64,000 nt of DNA from Portunus trituberculatus (GCF_017591435.1 NC_059296.1:6135001-6199000), one strand, 5' to 3'; positions 12,832 through 24,858 are shown, counted from the stretch's first letter. Made by a program: numbers and translations. The notes: generated from the letters alone by a model not told the origin.

Positions 12832-14069
12832 ATAAAGATAATTGGAAGAAAATCACGGATAATACATAGGAAAGCATTTCGCGAATTAGCTGGTGCGACT
12901 GTAAAAAAGCAGGCAGACGGTGGTTCGGGGGAGTGGGGGAAAGAATGAGGAGGGGAGGGCGGGAGCCCGCGAAAATAGTCTCAGTCGGCGTGTGGTCGTA
13001 GTGGTGTGTGTACGTGCCTCTCGTTAACTCTCGTGTTTGTTTGTTTGTTTTTATTTGTTTCGCCTCAGGTTGTTCGTTATTTAAGTTTTCTTAGTCTATT
13101 ATCTGTTTGTTTTTTTCCGCACTAATTTGTGTCACACGCACGCATGGAGTGGTTGGTTCTGCGAGGAAGAGACACAGCTTCTTCGACAGTGTTGAGAGTT
13201 TCACACGAACTTTTCTGAAAAAAAAAGCGAAGATAACAATAATAATATTCGACTCTGAAACGATGATCCGAAAAGAAATGTTTCCAAGGGATTCGCCTCC
13301 AGGTAAACTTTCTCCTATATTATGTGCGTAATACCTCATATCCAGTGTGCTGGTTGATGACAGTGTTCCGTGTGTGTGTGTGTGTGTTAGTATTACAACA
13401 GTTAGGTGTACCCGTGCAGGTGTAGCTGAACGGTGCCTTCATTGGCGTGCCCTTCACCACGCGTCGTATCTAATTATTGAATCACATTCCCCGTCCGTGA
13501 CGTCCAGGCTAAATGTGGTACTTCTCTACTTGTTTCATTGGTGACAGAGAATTATAGAAAATTCGGTCGGAATGGCTTTTTATTATTATTATAATTAACT
13601 AATTGATTGCTGCTTGAACCTATTTTTATCATGTATCCGCTGAAGGAGACTGCAAATACTTTTCAGTCGTGCAATGTTTAGGGGAAGTGTCTTATTTTGC
13701 TTAGAAATAGCCAGTGCTCCTTCATTGTGTATTATGGACGTACTGTATGTATACCAAACACTGAACTTTTCATCCTCTAATCACTCTTCACCTACCACCA
13801 TCAGCTGAACACAGATGCTTGGCAATCGATTGCTTCTCCATTTCACTAACTTAAGGTTTGACAGGTGGCTGTTTCACCATAATGTTGTCTCCTCAGCTCT
13901 AAGCAATGTTGACCGGTTTTTTCTTTTTTTTTTAGGATTTGGTAAAGGCTGATAATTGTTTTAATTTTATTATTCTTTTGTATTATCTGAAGTTTTTATG
14001 TTAAGTGAGAAGCAAAGAAAACAAACTTAGTATATCTGAGGGATTAACCAAGTGCTTATTCTTCTGCAG
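10946..14069 (+). other. Presumed first intron of rhomboid; otherwise no gene
   Basis: Unique DNA with short SSRs: CT at 10959-10980, GT at 11251-11268, TG at 12529-12558 and CT at 12800-12828. A CCTAA-rich stretch lies at 11585-11745. An alternative first exon candidate ends at 13302. The polypyrimidine tract and CTTCTGCAG acceptor at 14061-14069 close the intron. Confidence 0.45.
11585..11745. repeat. Degenerate CCTAA (telomere-like) repeat cluster
   Basis: Repeated AACCTAACCTAAC, GACCTAACC, AATCTAACCTAA and AAACCTAACC motifs are interspersed with C-rich sequence. CCTAA is the complement of the arthropod telomere unit TTAGG. The cluster is too degenerate and short to be a functional telomere. 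Confidence 0.6.
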
Positions 14070-14182
14070 ATGAGCGGGAAGAGGAGTCGGTCGTTCAAAT
14101 GTGCCGTTCACCACAGAGATCGACAAGTCGCCTCTGAGAACGACTTCCACCTCCTCTTCCACGAACCTCCTATATTTAACAA
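14070..14182 (+). CDS. rho: rhomboid coding exon 1
   Basis: The acceptor CTTCTGCAG lies directly before ATG, and the donor is AACAA|GTAAGT. It encodes 37 residues starting [11 protein letters not shown] and ends in phase 2, which fits the next exon (AA+G gives Lys). The N-terminal region of rhomboids is poorly conserved. Support is therefore the splice sites and phase, not similarity. Confidence 0.65.
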
Positions 14183-15723
14183 GTAAGTGTGACTCGTAGT
14201 GTGTATTGTAGTCACATGAGAGCCTCACTTTGGTACATTATGCCCCGCTACAGTAACTGTTGTAGCATATGAGAAAATGTTATTGCCGAGGCTATAGTCT
14301 TAGGTAATGGTACACAGATTAGGGAGTGCAAGTGTGACTCCCTTTCAATCAGAGGCACAGGCACATATGGGGGAGTGTGGAAAGGGGTTGACGCAAGTTG
14401 TGGAGGTGCGACTTGTAGAACACGCAATCTTAGGGCTTCCTCAGGCTTGCCAACTCCAGCAATCAATTCTTGCAGGTCATGGTGCCCCGAGTCAAAGCTC
14501 ATCGATTTCCTTGCCTCGGGAATGTGCAGGATTTTGTTCAGTATTTAGCTTGAATTTTAGTGTCGACGAGTGTGCGAGTAACTCACTACCACAAAGGACA
14601 CCGTTGCTTCCCCCAATCTTTTTTTTTTTGTCTTTTCATTTTCACGTTGGCACTCGTGGAATGCCTAGCCAGCGGGTGCCTTGTAAGGGTTGGCACTGGT
14701 TAGTCGCTGAGTCAGGCTGCTCCATGAAACATGTGGCATCGTGTATTAGTGCCAGACGAGGGCTGATTATGTACTATGTGGTGCCGTGTGTTGTGCTCAG
14801 GATATGTGAGTGGAGCGTGCGGGCCAGTGTGCGGTGGTGTCAGCACTGTCTGCGGTAATTATTGTGGTGTTTGTGTCACTGTGGTGCATAGGTGTACAGT
14901 ACAAGGTGCAGACTGAACCAACGAGTTTTTTTTTTTTTTTTTCCTTTACAATGATACAGTAGCTGTTCGAGTTCATAGTTATAAGCGTATCTTGCTTGAA
15001 GCCAAAGAATGTATGCATATCACTACAAATCAATCGCGTGAAGGCAGCAATGTGACATGCTGTGGTGAGTGAGTTACGATTACAGTGAAAGTGTTGGTGT
15101 TTCAGGATGGTTCGTCTCATCGCTGACGAGTTCCTAACAGAAGAGCGGGACAGGAAGTACTACGCTGACCACTACAGGTGTTGGCCGCCGCCGCTCTTCA
15201 TCATCGCTGTCACTCTAGTCCAGGTGAGTCAGCAAAGCTTACTCCACAATGCCATGGGTTGTATGGGTGTGGCACAGCGCTGTGGTAAGCCTGCAGAGCA
15301 GGACGCCTGTGGAAGTGAAGCTGTACCATTGTGATGGGTGATGGGAACCGAGGATGACATCATGTCTTGCCATACCTTGCTCTGCCTGCACATTTGTACA
15401 CACACACACACACACGCACACACACACACACACACACTCTGTCTCTCTGTCTGTCATCGCTTCCCGACCTGCTTGACACAAGTGAATCCGTGGGGCGCGT
15501 GGCTGGAAGTAAACGCAGTCTGGGCGTAGGCGTTCCAAAAGTGAATTGAAAGAGAAGGGAAAGGAGAAACTCGGCGCGAAGGACAGTTCATCGATCCTCT
15601 CGGTGACCAAATATCAGCCTGATCACCCCGTTGCCTGGATACAAGATGTCAACAAACACCAGTCATGAGGTGCCAGGAAGGAGGAGGAGGCAGCGGCGGC
15701 AGATAGTCAGGGAGGGAGCGTGT

Positions 15724-15755
<32 letters not shown>

Positions 15756-16014
15756 CGGAATTTTAGTTGGCAGCGTGGTGGACTAGGTGGTGGCTTGAAT
15801 AAAAACCATGTAGGGGAGGGGAGGAGATTAGAAATTTGGTTGTGTTTCCTCATGAATTTATGAAGTTATGTGGCCGAAGAGAGAAATGCATGCAGGTGTG
15901 GGCGTTGTGTTGTTCCCTGCCTGGCCGTGATAGAAGCAGTCCAAATATTTACGCCGTGCTGCAGCCATCACTTGAAGCGCGTTCACTCCGACCTCCAGCC
16001 TTTTCCTTCTACTA

Positions 16015-16108
<94 letters not shown>

Positions 16109-17186
16109 CGCGTAGTGTAGTGGTAAGCACGCTCTACTCACAATCGAGAGGCCCCGGGTTTGAGTCCAGGGAAGCGGCGAGGCAAATGGGCAAGCCTCTT
16201 ATGTGTAGCCCCTGTTCACCTAGCAGTAAATAGGTACGGAATGTAACTCGAGGGGTTGTGGCCTTGCTTTCCCGGTGTGTGGAGTGTGTTGTGGTCTCAG
16301 TCCTATCCGAAGATCGGTCTATGAGCTCCGAGCTCGCTCTGTAAAAGGGAGGACTGGCTGGGTGACCAGCAGACGACCATGGTGGTGAATTAAATACACA
16401 CACACATCACAGGTACTGCACTATTCTTTCCCTTCATCAGGCCGTGGGTCGATAATTTGTGAGCTATTCAATATCAGTAGAAACCCATCAAGGTCCCTCG
16501 TCCTCTGCTTCCAGTTCATCCTCTTCCCCCTCCTCATACAGCTGCAACTGAATCTCATGAAAAGGCTTCTCCTCCTCCTCCTCCTCCTCCTCCTCCTCCT
16601 CCTCCTCCTCGATCCATGATCTCGCTACCTTTACATGTTAACGGGGCAACATGCAGGCCTATACAGTATCACATAAGGTTTGTGTGTCTGGATAGTGTGT
16701 CTGCGCCAGATGAAATGGAAAGAGTTGAAAGTATGTGCAGTAAACCCGGCATTCCTATACGCACTGTACACTACACACACCAAAGTATCATCGCATTTGC
16801 CGAGACACAAGCCCAGAGAGAAATGACGATCTGCTGCCAACCTTTCCCTCTCCTCCCTCGTGGCTTTTTAAGGTTACATGCTTTTTAATCATCCAAGAAC
16901 AAGTACAGTGCAGAGAATGGATTTGTCTCTCAGCCTCTCAATTTTGTGTATATATATGCAAGGCGTGGCATGTTGTAGGTAGGCTAGGGTGGAGGAGTGA
17001 ATGAGCCAAGTGGTGCAGGAGAAAGGATGGTTGTTGCAAAGAGTGTAGAGGGATAAGGAAGGTCTCATTGCTTAGTGCCTCAGTGTTTCCGGTGTAGTGT
17101 GCAAATTTACAGTGAGAATTATAGGTTGTTATGTTATTAGGAGAAACTTTTCTTCTTTTCCTCTTACAAAATTTACTCTTCGTTCT

Positions 17187-17268
<82 letters not shown>

Positions 17269-18333
17269 GCCGCCGCCTCTGCTTGGGAAGAGAGAGAGAG
17301 AATGTTTAGTATACCAACAGACAAGGAAGGATAATCCCTTGAGTCTCTATTGGCAGGGAAACTGTGGTGGTGGTGGTGATGGTGGACGTCAGGTGGTACG
17401 CGGGCCCAAGAAAGGAAAGGGACTCACGAATGGTGTTGGGGCTTTGCGATGGAGGATGGCCAAGTGTCTGTTACTCTCGGCTGCCATTTTGCCTACCTTG
17501 CTTCCTTCAATATACGTTTTCCATTCTCCACCTTTCAAAACACTCCTCCACTTCATGCTATACTGTGCATACTTGTATCCTCACTTCCTGCTGTTTTCCT
17601 CGTCCTCTTCCATTCACCGTTCACCCTCTGCCATCCACTAAACATTGTCTTTACAATACTATGTCTTCATACACTGACCATCTGAGGCTGGCAGCTTAGA
17701 GTGGATAGTGGCGTGGTGTGGAATAATCTCATTACGGAGTGAAATTAACTAGTGCTAGGTGAAGTGGAGGCACGTGTCACCTTTCCCTCGCGAGCCTCCT
17801 TGTTTCATCAGGCAATAATGATGTGTGGCTGTGTGGTGGATATGAGAGGATGTGGTGGAGGACGGGATGAGCACAAGATAGGATGCAGGTGTCCCGTCCT
17901 CCGTCGTGTCCTGACCGAGACTCCCGTCCTCCCGTCTCCCACACGTGTGAGAGTCAGCTGGAAGACGCCGCGCCTCACCAGACACTCCAGACTAGGCGGC
18001 CTCCACGCGATGCTGTCCCATGATTACCTGCTCCCTTGGTGGTCTGTCCATGTCACCAAACTTGCCGCCGCCGCCACCTGCCTCCTACACAGTTTCTTCC
18101 ACCCTGTCTCATATTCCAAGCCTCCCACGACCATCACAACTGTGGCCACTTCATCTGATTATTTCTAGCTCTGGTATCGTTGTATGGTGCCAGTTTAGTA
18201 GCTGTTCACCACCACCCTACCTACATACATGGCGAGGCACTCACTTTATTCCGTTATGAGCTGCGGTGGGGCAGTCGCCGCCACATGTGTCCCCAGTGGT
18301 ATGTAATCAACCACTGGGCCACAGGCACGCTCC

Positions 18334-18402
<69 letters not shown>

Positions 18403-18587
18403 AGGCAACAAATTCAGTTTACATTCGCTAGGTATCTAAGGGATCGAAACTCAAGAATAACAAGATGAATGACGTGTGATTTGTTCTTCGGCAAGGTTTC
18501 GAATAGGGTGAGGGCAAGCGACGGTGAAAGGCTGTGATGGCAGTTTTGTGGCTGGAGTGTGACGCTGAGCCAAGTATAGTCACTGAA

Positions 18588-18651
<64 letters not shown>

Positions 18652-21110
18652 ACTGCTCTAGTTTTACACTGTCCATATTTTACGTCATCACTTCGTCACC
18701 TAGTGTTTATAATTGTGATGGCCGACAAGGAGCTGTCATGCAGGAGAGTGCGTGCCTGCTTGGTTCTGTGGTGGTGGTGGTGGTTGCTGCAAAGCCTGAG
18801 GAGATCGTGTGCGAGGTATGGATGGAGTGAAGTCCTGTATCACGAGCATTAGTATTAACTTTGTGCTCACCGATCTGAAGGAGAGCAAAGAGGAAAAAGA
18901 GCATAAGGTTCACGGTGATAGAGGTTCCAGCCTGTGTGACACTGTCTGCCCGTCCTCATTCGCGCTGTTCACGCGCCTCGCTTGCAACAACACCATTGCA
19001 ACTGCACACTTTATCTATGTTCTTTAGAAGGTGAATTCCTCTTGTACACAAGTAACGGACGATGGGAATTATATATTAAAGAGGAGTTCCTGATGCAGTG
19101 TGCGTACAAAGGAAGCATGTAACCAGATATAAATGCATGTGTGTCTGGTCAGTCCTGATGCTGAGTCCCCTCCGGGTATCTTGTATGGGAAGATCTCTCC
19201 TGCGCCAAGTCTTATGTCAACCGTCAGTGGCGGTAGAGTATTCGCCAAAAATATTCGTTCGCGGTGGTATCTCATGCACCCCACACGAGGCAGTCAGGGT
19301 GCACTTCCTGCCTTCCAGCTATGGCTTGTTGCGGAGGTGTAGTGGTTTTGTTTACATGTGAGAGGTTCATGCTAATTCTGTAACGTTAGTGGGAGTGAGA
19401 GCTTCGGCGCCTCCCTCGCGGTGTTACACAAGAGCGGCGGTGTCCTGCAGTGCTGCGTGCTGCGGTCCTGTCTGGCTTGTCACCACGTGCCACTCAACAA
19501 AAAGCCTCAGACGCCATACTTGTTGACTGGTAGCAGGAGATATTCAGCGGGCAAACTTAGCCAGCCGCGCCACCTGTAGAGTTTAGGCAACGATCGTAAG
19601 TTTGTGGCACCGTGGGGATGCCTGACGGTCGTGCCAGAGGAGGAGGTGCCAACGGTACCAACCACCCATTGCAACCACCTAGAAACACTTCCGCTCATGT
19701 TTTGTGACCTTAATGTGTCTTTTTTGGAGAGATGGCTACGGTGGTGATGAAGCGAAGGGCAGGTCAAAGATGACACGAGTAGACATTGAGGTGGTAGGGA
19801 CATGGCGCCCGTCTCTTGCCCAGTTACATCCCCCAAACTGCATCCATGTTTATTTCTGGCTAGGCACGTGTTTTGTAAGGTAGCGGCAGCGAGTAATGGG
19901 GAACACCACTTCCTGCTTGACGGTAGTCGTGTTCCTCCTCGCATCTGTGGGTCTAGAAAAGTCTCCAAGGAATTGAGGCATTAGAAGTGTTAGTAAAAAT
20001 GGGTTGTAGTTGTGTGAGTGGAGGCGTGAGGCTCGGCTTGGCACAGCTCCCTCCCTCCCTCTGCATGACATCAGCTGAGAGGATGGCGCCGTCGGGGGTC
20101 ACCAAAGTATGCCGCGGCCCGTCCTTCTAACTACTGCGACGTGTGCTGCCAGCCAAAGACAAATGCTATATAGCTGAATATCGGCGTGGCTTTTGCTGAT
20201 AAGAGAACACCAATGGAGATTGTCTCCGGGATATAGGAAACAGAGTTCATGCGTGAAGGAAATGTTTTTTCAGATTTATTGTATCCACCATTCCAGTGCT
20301 TGATACCGTAGCGACAGGCATGCAGCATTAAGTTTGTTTATTTTCAAATATTTCATTGTATCGTAAATCTGTGCATAGTCATTCATTGTCGTTGTTTGTC
20401 CGCAGCTCGGGGTGTTCGCCTACTACACTATCATCACTGGCGAGATGAACGTGGCGGGACCTGTGGCCGTGGATTCGCCTTTCATCTACAGACCAGACAA
20501 GCGGCAGCAAGTCTGGAGATTCATCTTCTACGCCTACCTTCACGCGGGGTGAGTAGCACGATACAATGAAACTTCATGCGTGGCGCGTGAACAGATAGTC
20601 GCTTATATGCTGTATTCCACGCAGTCCACAATTTACTGATAGTGTCATGAAAAAATGGCATGATTCGTTGTCAAGTTGGAAATATTGTTTATTGTTTGTG
20701 TTCTGCCTTCAGATGGGTTCACTTGGCCTTTAACTTGCTGGTGCAGCTGCTGGTGGGCCTCCCGCTGGAGATGGTGCACGGATCAGCCAGGATAGGTACA
20801 GTGTATCTGGCTGGGGTTCTCGCCGGTTCCCTCGGCACCTCCGTCTTCGATGCGGACGTGTATCTTGTGGGGGCGTCGGGTGGAGTGTACGCCCTGCTCG
20901 CGGCGCACCTCGCCAACGTGCTTATTAATTACAATAATATGCAGTTCGGCATCCTCAGACTTATCGGCGTCTTTTTCGTTGGTGAGTAACCGATGATTCT
21001 TTCACACCTTGCCAAACTGCTGACTTTATTCTATAGGACTAAATCGTATTTAAGGCAACTTGTCGCCCGTTCTTACAGGTAGGTAGGCTGAAATTTTCAG
21101 GGAGGAATAA

Positions 21111-21194
<84 letters not shown>

Positions 21195-21931
21195 CAATTA
21201 AAGGTGTATGTATGAGAGTGGTCTGCATAAAGCATCAAAAGTCTGAAGGGGAGCAGAGAGGAAAAAGAGCAGAAGGTTCACGGTGATAGAGGTTCCAGCA
21301 TTGAATGGAGTGGTGCGGCCTGCATGTGTAGGAAGAAAAGTGGTTGGTTTTGGGTGGACAGGAATAGCTTGGGGTGTGTTGCCTTCGTGACACGGCTCGT
21401 GTTCCATGGCACTCGTGGGTATTGCAATGCACACCACCACCGCTGCCTTCCAAGATATTATTTTATCCCTGGATGACAACGCCTGCTAATTATTTACAAA
21501 CTTTGTAGATTAATGCATCCCTTGCTTAGAGCCTTCTTACTTGTTACACTTGTAAGCTTTCATCAAACTAGCCAGGATACCAACGTGCACATATAGGCCT
21601 ATTACTGCAGCATAAAAAAGAAAAGCCAAATCTTTAATCACCCTTCTTTCTCTTTATCGCAGCGAGCGCTGACGTGGGTTTCGCGATCTACGACAGGTAC
21701 GCGCACGAGACTGTTGGTCTGCCTGTGTCGTACGTGGCGCACCTCACAGGGGCGCTGGCGGGTCTCACTCTGGGCTTGGTCGTCCTTAAGAACTTTGAGC
21801 AGCGCCTCCACGAGCAGCTGCTGTGGTGGGTGGCCCTCGGGGTGTACGCAGCCTGCACTCTGTTCGCTGTGCTGTTCAACCTGCTGCACCCGTATCCGTA
21901 CCTGGGTGTGGCTCAGGGGTTACTGCTGTAA
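14070..21931 (+). CDS. rho: Rhomboid-family intramembrane serine protease (Rhomboid-1-like), 5 coding exons
   Basis: Coding exons are 14070-14182, 15106-15223, 20406-20548, 20713-20981 and 21663-21931. They join in phase to 303 residues plus TAA. The family cleaves transmembrane substrates inside the membrane. In insects Rhomboid-1 releases EGF-like ligands such as Spitz in the secretory pathway. Seen here: a short cytosolic N-terminus (about 60 residues, no EF-hands), then [10 protein letters not shown] before the long L1 loop, HAGWVHLAFN with oxyanion-type Asn132, GASGG with catalytic Ser180, and [11 protein letters not shown] with catalytic His241. About seven hydrophobic segments are present. 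The C-terminus is short after the last membrane segment, and the stop overlaps a donor-like GTAAGT, so a further coding exon is possible. The start ATG is the first codon of its exon, and no in-frame upstream exon was identified. Closest class by recalled similarity is insect rho/roughoid/stet and vertebrate RHBDL. Which paralogue it is remains unresolved. Confidence 0.9.
15106..15223 (+). CDS. rho: rhomboid coding exon 2
   Basis: Acceptor TTTCAG, donor CCAG|GTGAGT. It encodes [19 protein letters not shown], then [14 protein letters not shown], the start of the first membrane segment. The WPPPLF context is typical of Rhomboid-1-like proteins. It ends in phase 0. If exon 1 were non-coding, the Met at 15107 would be the start. 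Confidence 0.85.
16018..16108. repeat. Compound (CT)n-(CA)n microsatellite
   Basis: CT run to 16086, then CA run to 16108 abutting a SINE head. This is the same arrangement as at 2620-2788. Confidence 0.95.
16109..16392 (+). mobile_element. tRNA-Val-derived SINE, family 1, full length
   Basis: The head contains GTAGTGTAGTGGTAAGCACG, a CTCACAA anticodon-like loop and a B box GGTTTGAGTCC. The body is the same as the copy at 2789. It ends ATGGTGGTGAATTAAATA before a short (CA)n, and lies in the sense orientation inside rhomboid intron 2. Confidence 0.85.
17192..17265. repeat. (CT)n microsatellite
   Basis: A pure CT run of about 74 bp followed by GCCGCCGCCGCC. Confidence 0.95.
18340..18401. repeat. 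(CA)n microsatellite
   Basis: A pure CA run. A second one lies at 18593-18649. Confidence 0.95.
20406..20548 (+). CDS. rho: rhomboid coding exon 3
   Basis: Acceptor GTCCGCAG, donor GCGGG|GTGAGT, ending in phase 2. It encodes the end of membrane segment 1, the luminal L1 loop with [20 protein letters not shown] and the start of segment 2 ([11 protein letters not shown]). The WR pair is a family hallmark. Confidence 0.92.
20713..20981 (+). CDS. rho: rhomboid coding exon 4 (catalytic serine)
   Basis: Acceptor CCTTCAG, donor TCGTTG|GTGAGT, phase 1. It encodes [11 protein letters not shown] (Asn132), [14 protein letters not shown], the segment with GSLGTSVFD, and [17 protein letters not shown] with catalytic Ser180 (TCG at 20876-20878). 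Confidence 0.95.
20982..21662 (+). other. rhomboid intron 4
   Basis: Contains (CA)n at 21113-21155 and (GA)n at 21157-21192, then the ~60-bp segment shared with intron 2 at 21240-21301. No exon is seen. Confidence 0.75.
21663..21931 (+). CDS. rho: rhomboid coding exon 5 (catalytic histidine)
   Basis: Acceptor TTATCGCAG. It encodes [27 protein letters not shown] with catalytic His241 (CAC at 21740-21742), the conserved [16 protein letters not shown] and a final segment ending in [11 protein letters not shown]. It stops at TAA 21929-21931. The stop lies within CTGCTGTAAGTG, so CTGCT|GTAAGT could be a donor to a downstream C-terminal exon. Confidence 0.92.
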
Positions 21932-22329
21932 GTGACTGGTGTGTACAGGCGGCGTCTCTGGCGTTGCCCCCCCCCCCTTCTATGGTGCTGTGACTCAAGC
22001 CAAAGTTCGTCTCGCTCATACTGGTGAAAGTGACCTAGTATTAGACGCCCAAAATCAAAGGTACCTCGGCTACCTTTTCTTTTTTTCTTTTTTTTTTCGT
22101 TATTTATTTATTTGTTTTTTATTATTTTTTTTTTACATATATAACGGGAGACAGAAAAGAGATATTTATTATTAGTATCAAATTCTAGATTTTCCTGTAC
22201 AGTTCTACAATTATTATATTCCATGCTTGTTATATACTACGTATATGTAATGCCTAGTCAAACCCAACATTTCCAAAGGATCTTTCTTCTCTACCTCTAT
22301 ACATCACCATTTTATTATTGTTAGACATA

Positions 22330-22336
22330 TTTACTA

Positions 22337-22387
<51 letters not shown>

Positions 22388-22415
22388 CATCATCATTATT
22401 ATTATTATTATTTAC

Positions 22416-22456
<41 letters not shown>

Positions 22457-22478
22457 CCATTATTATTATTATTATTAC

Positions 22479-22514
<36 letters not shown>

Positions 22515-22564
22515 CATTATTATTATTACTATTATCATTATTATTATTGTCATTATTATTATTG

Positions 22565-22622
<58 letters not shown>

Positions 22623-22725
22623 AATTATAAGTCAATAATAATAATATACTATTATTTGATTATTATTATTATTATTATTATTATCATTATTATTATTATT
22701 ATTATTGTTATTATTATTATTATCG
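22330..22725. repeat. (ATT)n trinucleotide array with ATC/ACC variants
   Basis: Nearly 400 bp of ATT units interrupted by ATC, ACC and ACT triplets. It yields poly-Ile or poly-Asn frames on both strands that are not genes. Confidence 0.95.
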
Positions 22726-23127
22726 TCACTTGTTAAACATATTGGAAGTCTTTTTCATGTTCGTTTCGCAATCGGTGTTACACTCGCCAGTCACTCTGCT
22801 CATCATTCTCATTGTCACCACGATACTGGCTGACCTGCCACACTGGTTAGCCGCAGCTCTAGTCTGTCTGGTGGTCTTTACGCCTCAAGACGCCAGCACA
22901 TCGTCAGTCATTGTCATGCCAGAGGGCGGCTGGTGGTAAGCGAAGGGGCTCCACGTCCCAGCCAGCCATCAAAGTCTAATGCAGCTTCCTGGCATTCATA
23001 GTCCATTCCTTATTGTTGTTCGAGGAAATATTTAATAGACTTTGTATGAGTTTGTTTGTTTGTTTGTTTGTTTTTTTCATTATCCTTGACCCGTCTGTTT
23101 GTTGTCTAGTCTATTTTTCATTCTTTT

Positions 23128-23150
23128 TTTTTTTTTTTTTTTTTTTTTTG
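23128..23150. repeat. Poly(T) run
   Basis: Over 20 consecutive T, possibly the A-tail of an inverted retroposon. No body is recognisable next to it. Confidence 0.6.
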
Positions 23151-23822
23151 TCATACTTCAATGTCGTGAATGCATAAATGACGTAGATGTCTGTCTTTAC
23201 GTTTTGTATGTTTCTACGTGTCCTAATACTGTGTAAGGAGAATGTTATTTATATCAATAAATTCTTTCTATACAAGTTATTTGAATTCATCTTCGTTTAT
23301 GACAGACTCGTATGAATGTATTTTTATCCACACATGACCGTTCAATGTTCCCTTATTGATGTGCAAAGGTGTTAGATGATGAACAACCATCCCCTGCAAA
23401 GAGGAAACAAGGTGTGTGTGTGGATGGTTGGGTGGGTGGGTGTGTGCGTGCTTGCGTGTGGGTGGGGGGGAGGTTTCAGCCCACCCAAGCATCACACTAT
23501 GGTAACTTGACTCTCTGGGAATTAATGAAAGTGGCCATTACGACGAGTCCAGTATGTGATCAAGGTGAATCACACACACACATGGGATGGGATGGGACCA
23601 TCTCGATCTCAGCAGACAGACAAGCAATGGGATGTGACTTTTTTTTTTCTTTTTTGCTGATTGGAATAACAAACAATGAAGCAAATAATTCATAACACAG
23701 GGAATAATGACACAGAAAAAGTGATAACAAAACCACGGCACAAATGTTTGTTATCTTTATCCCAATAGCCTCAAAGATCTAAAAAGTAGACACTGAAGAT
23801 AAAGCATAAATTCTTGGGGACA

Positions 23823-23980
23823 ACAACCCAACACTAGCCCATGAGTGTGGGTGTTTCTCGAGAATGGGAAGGAGGGAGGTAAGAGGCTGAGGGAACAAGG
23901 GACAACCCAACACTAGCCCATGAGTGTGGGTGTTTCTCGAGAATGGGAAGGAGGGAGGTAAGAGGCAGAGGGAACAAGCC
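23823..23980. repeat. Tandem duplication, 79-bp unit, two copies
   Basis: The block beginning CCCAACACTAGCCCATGAGT occurs at 23827 and again at 23906 with near identity through GAAGGAGGGAGGTAAGAGGC. Confidence 0.9.
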
Positions 23981-24001
23981 AGTCTGCCTTGTGATGGTCT
24001 T

Positions 24002-24218
24002 TTAACCACTTGAGTAACATGACGCGCTTCCATGCATATTCATTCTGTTTCCTATTTGATGATTTTATACAGCTTCAGAAACTTATGTGGGTATTAGAAT
24101 AGTGAAGACTCTGGCTATCAATTTTCTAGCCTTCATTGACCCTTCTTAATGTCAATGAAATGGTCTAATTGTACACAAACCATAAAGGAAAAATTAGTCC
24201 CAGGACTGAAGGGGTTAA
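24002..24218. mobile_element. 217-bp TTAA-flanked MITE (piggyBac-like)
   Basis: It begins TTAACCACTTGAGTAACATG and ends CCAGGACTGAAGGGGTTAA. Both sides carry TTAA (24002-24005 and 24215-24218), the target site of piggyBac transposases. The ends are imperfect inverted repeats (CCACTTGAGT and CCCCTTCAGT). No coding sequence is present. Confidence 0.6.
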
Positions 24219-24743
24219 ATCACCTTGTTATTCACCCAACCCTCCATTCTTGAGGAACTCCCACACTTCTGGTATATGCTGGTGAGCGAGCCGGCCCTTC
24301 ATCACACTTACGTACGTATGGCGCAGTGTTCTCATGGCTTCACTGTCACTTTTTGTACTATCGCCCACTATTACACGTTTTATCAATTACTTGTTAGGAT
24401 GTTTGTTATTCCTTGCAGGTTAGACATTTTTAGTTTAGTCTTCCTCGCCAGCCGAGCAAAGCAGTACAGATTATATTATCTCTGGGTGACTGATTGTTTT
24501 TTATTATCCTTGCACAAAGCTATTTGTTATATATACATTTACCTTACACTATAGATCCAATTATTTATCTTAATATTAAACCTGTTATGTTATTCTTTCT
24601 TTCTCGTTTGTTTTCTCTTTTTTTTTTCTAGATGTTCAGTGAATTTCTTATCTTTTCTGGGCTCATTTTAAGTTATGAATTTTTACCATGTAGTCTGTTA
24701 ATTATTATCCTTTTGAAAGTGAATTGCATAGTAGGTACTAGAC

Positions 24744-24749
<6 letters not shown>
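24219..24749. other. Intergenic unique sequence
   Basis: AT-rich spacer. I see no gene, repeat family or regulatory signal that I can support. Confidence 0.5.
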
Positions 24750-24826
<77 letters not shown>

Positions 24827-24858
24827 AATCTACTTTAAATATCTTACATACACAAAAA

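Larger units (their letters stand above)
15224..20405 (+). other. rhomboid intron 2 (5.2 kb)
   Basis: Contains CA SSRs at 15400-15438, 18340-18401 and 18593-18649, CT at 15727-15752, 16018-16086 and 17192-17265, a full SINE at 16109-16392 and (TCC)n at 16568-16611. A ~60-bp segment at 18871-18931 recurs at 21240-21301 in intron 4. Unique sequence at 18930-20400 shows no exon I can support. Confidence 0.7.
21932..23265 (+). other. Probable rhomboid 3' UTR region with poly(A) signal
   Basis: Downstream of the stop are a (ATT)n tract, T-rich runs and AATAAA at 23256-23261. The span could be 3' UTR, or partly intron if the GTAAGT at the stop is used. An open frame at 22730-22939 with hydrophobic residues has no recognisable similarity. 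A cut at 22913 (GTCAG|TCATTG) would extend the protein by about 28 residues, but this is speculative. Confidence 0.35.

Noticed and set aside
14307..14858. 183-codon + strand open frame next to rhomboid exon 1
   Set aside because: It overlaps the intron after the GTAAGT donor and has no recognisable domain. Composition looks non-coding.
19507..19968. 153-codon minus-strand open frame in rhomboid intron 2
   Set aside because: No family resemblance, no splice or initiation support, and low-complexity Ser/Leu composition.
22254..22638. Poly-Ile/poly-Asn open frames
   Set aside because: Generated by the (ATT)n array.
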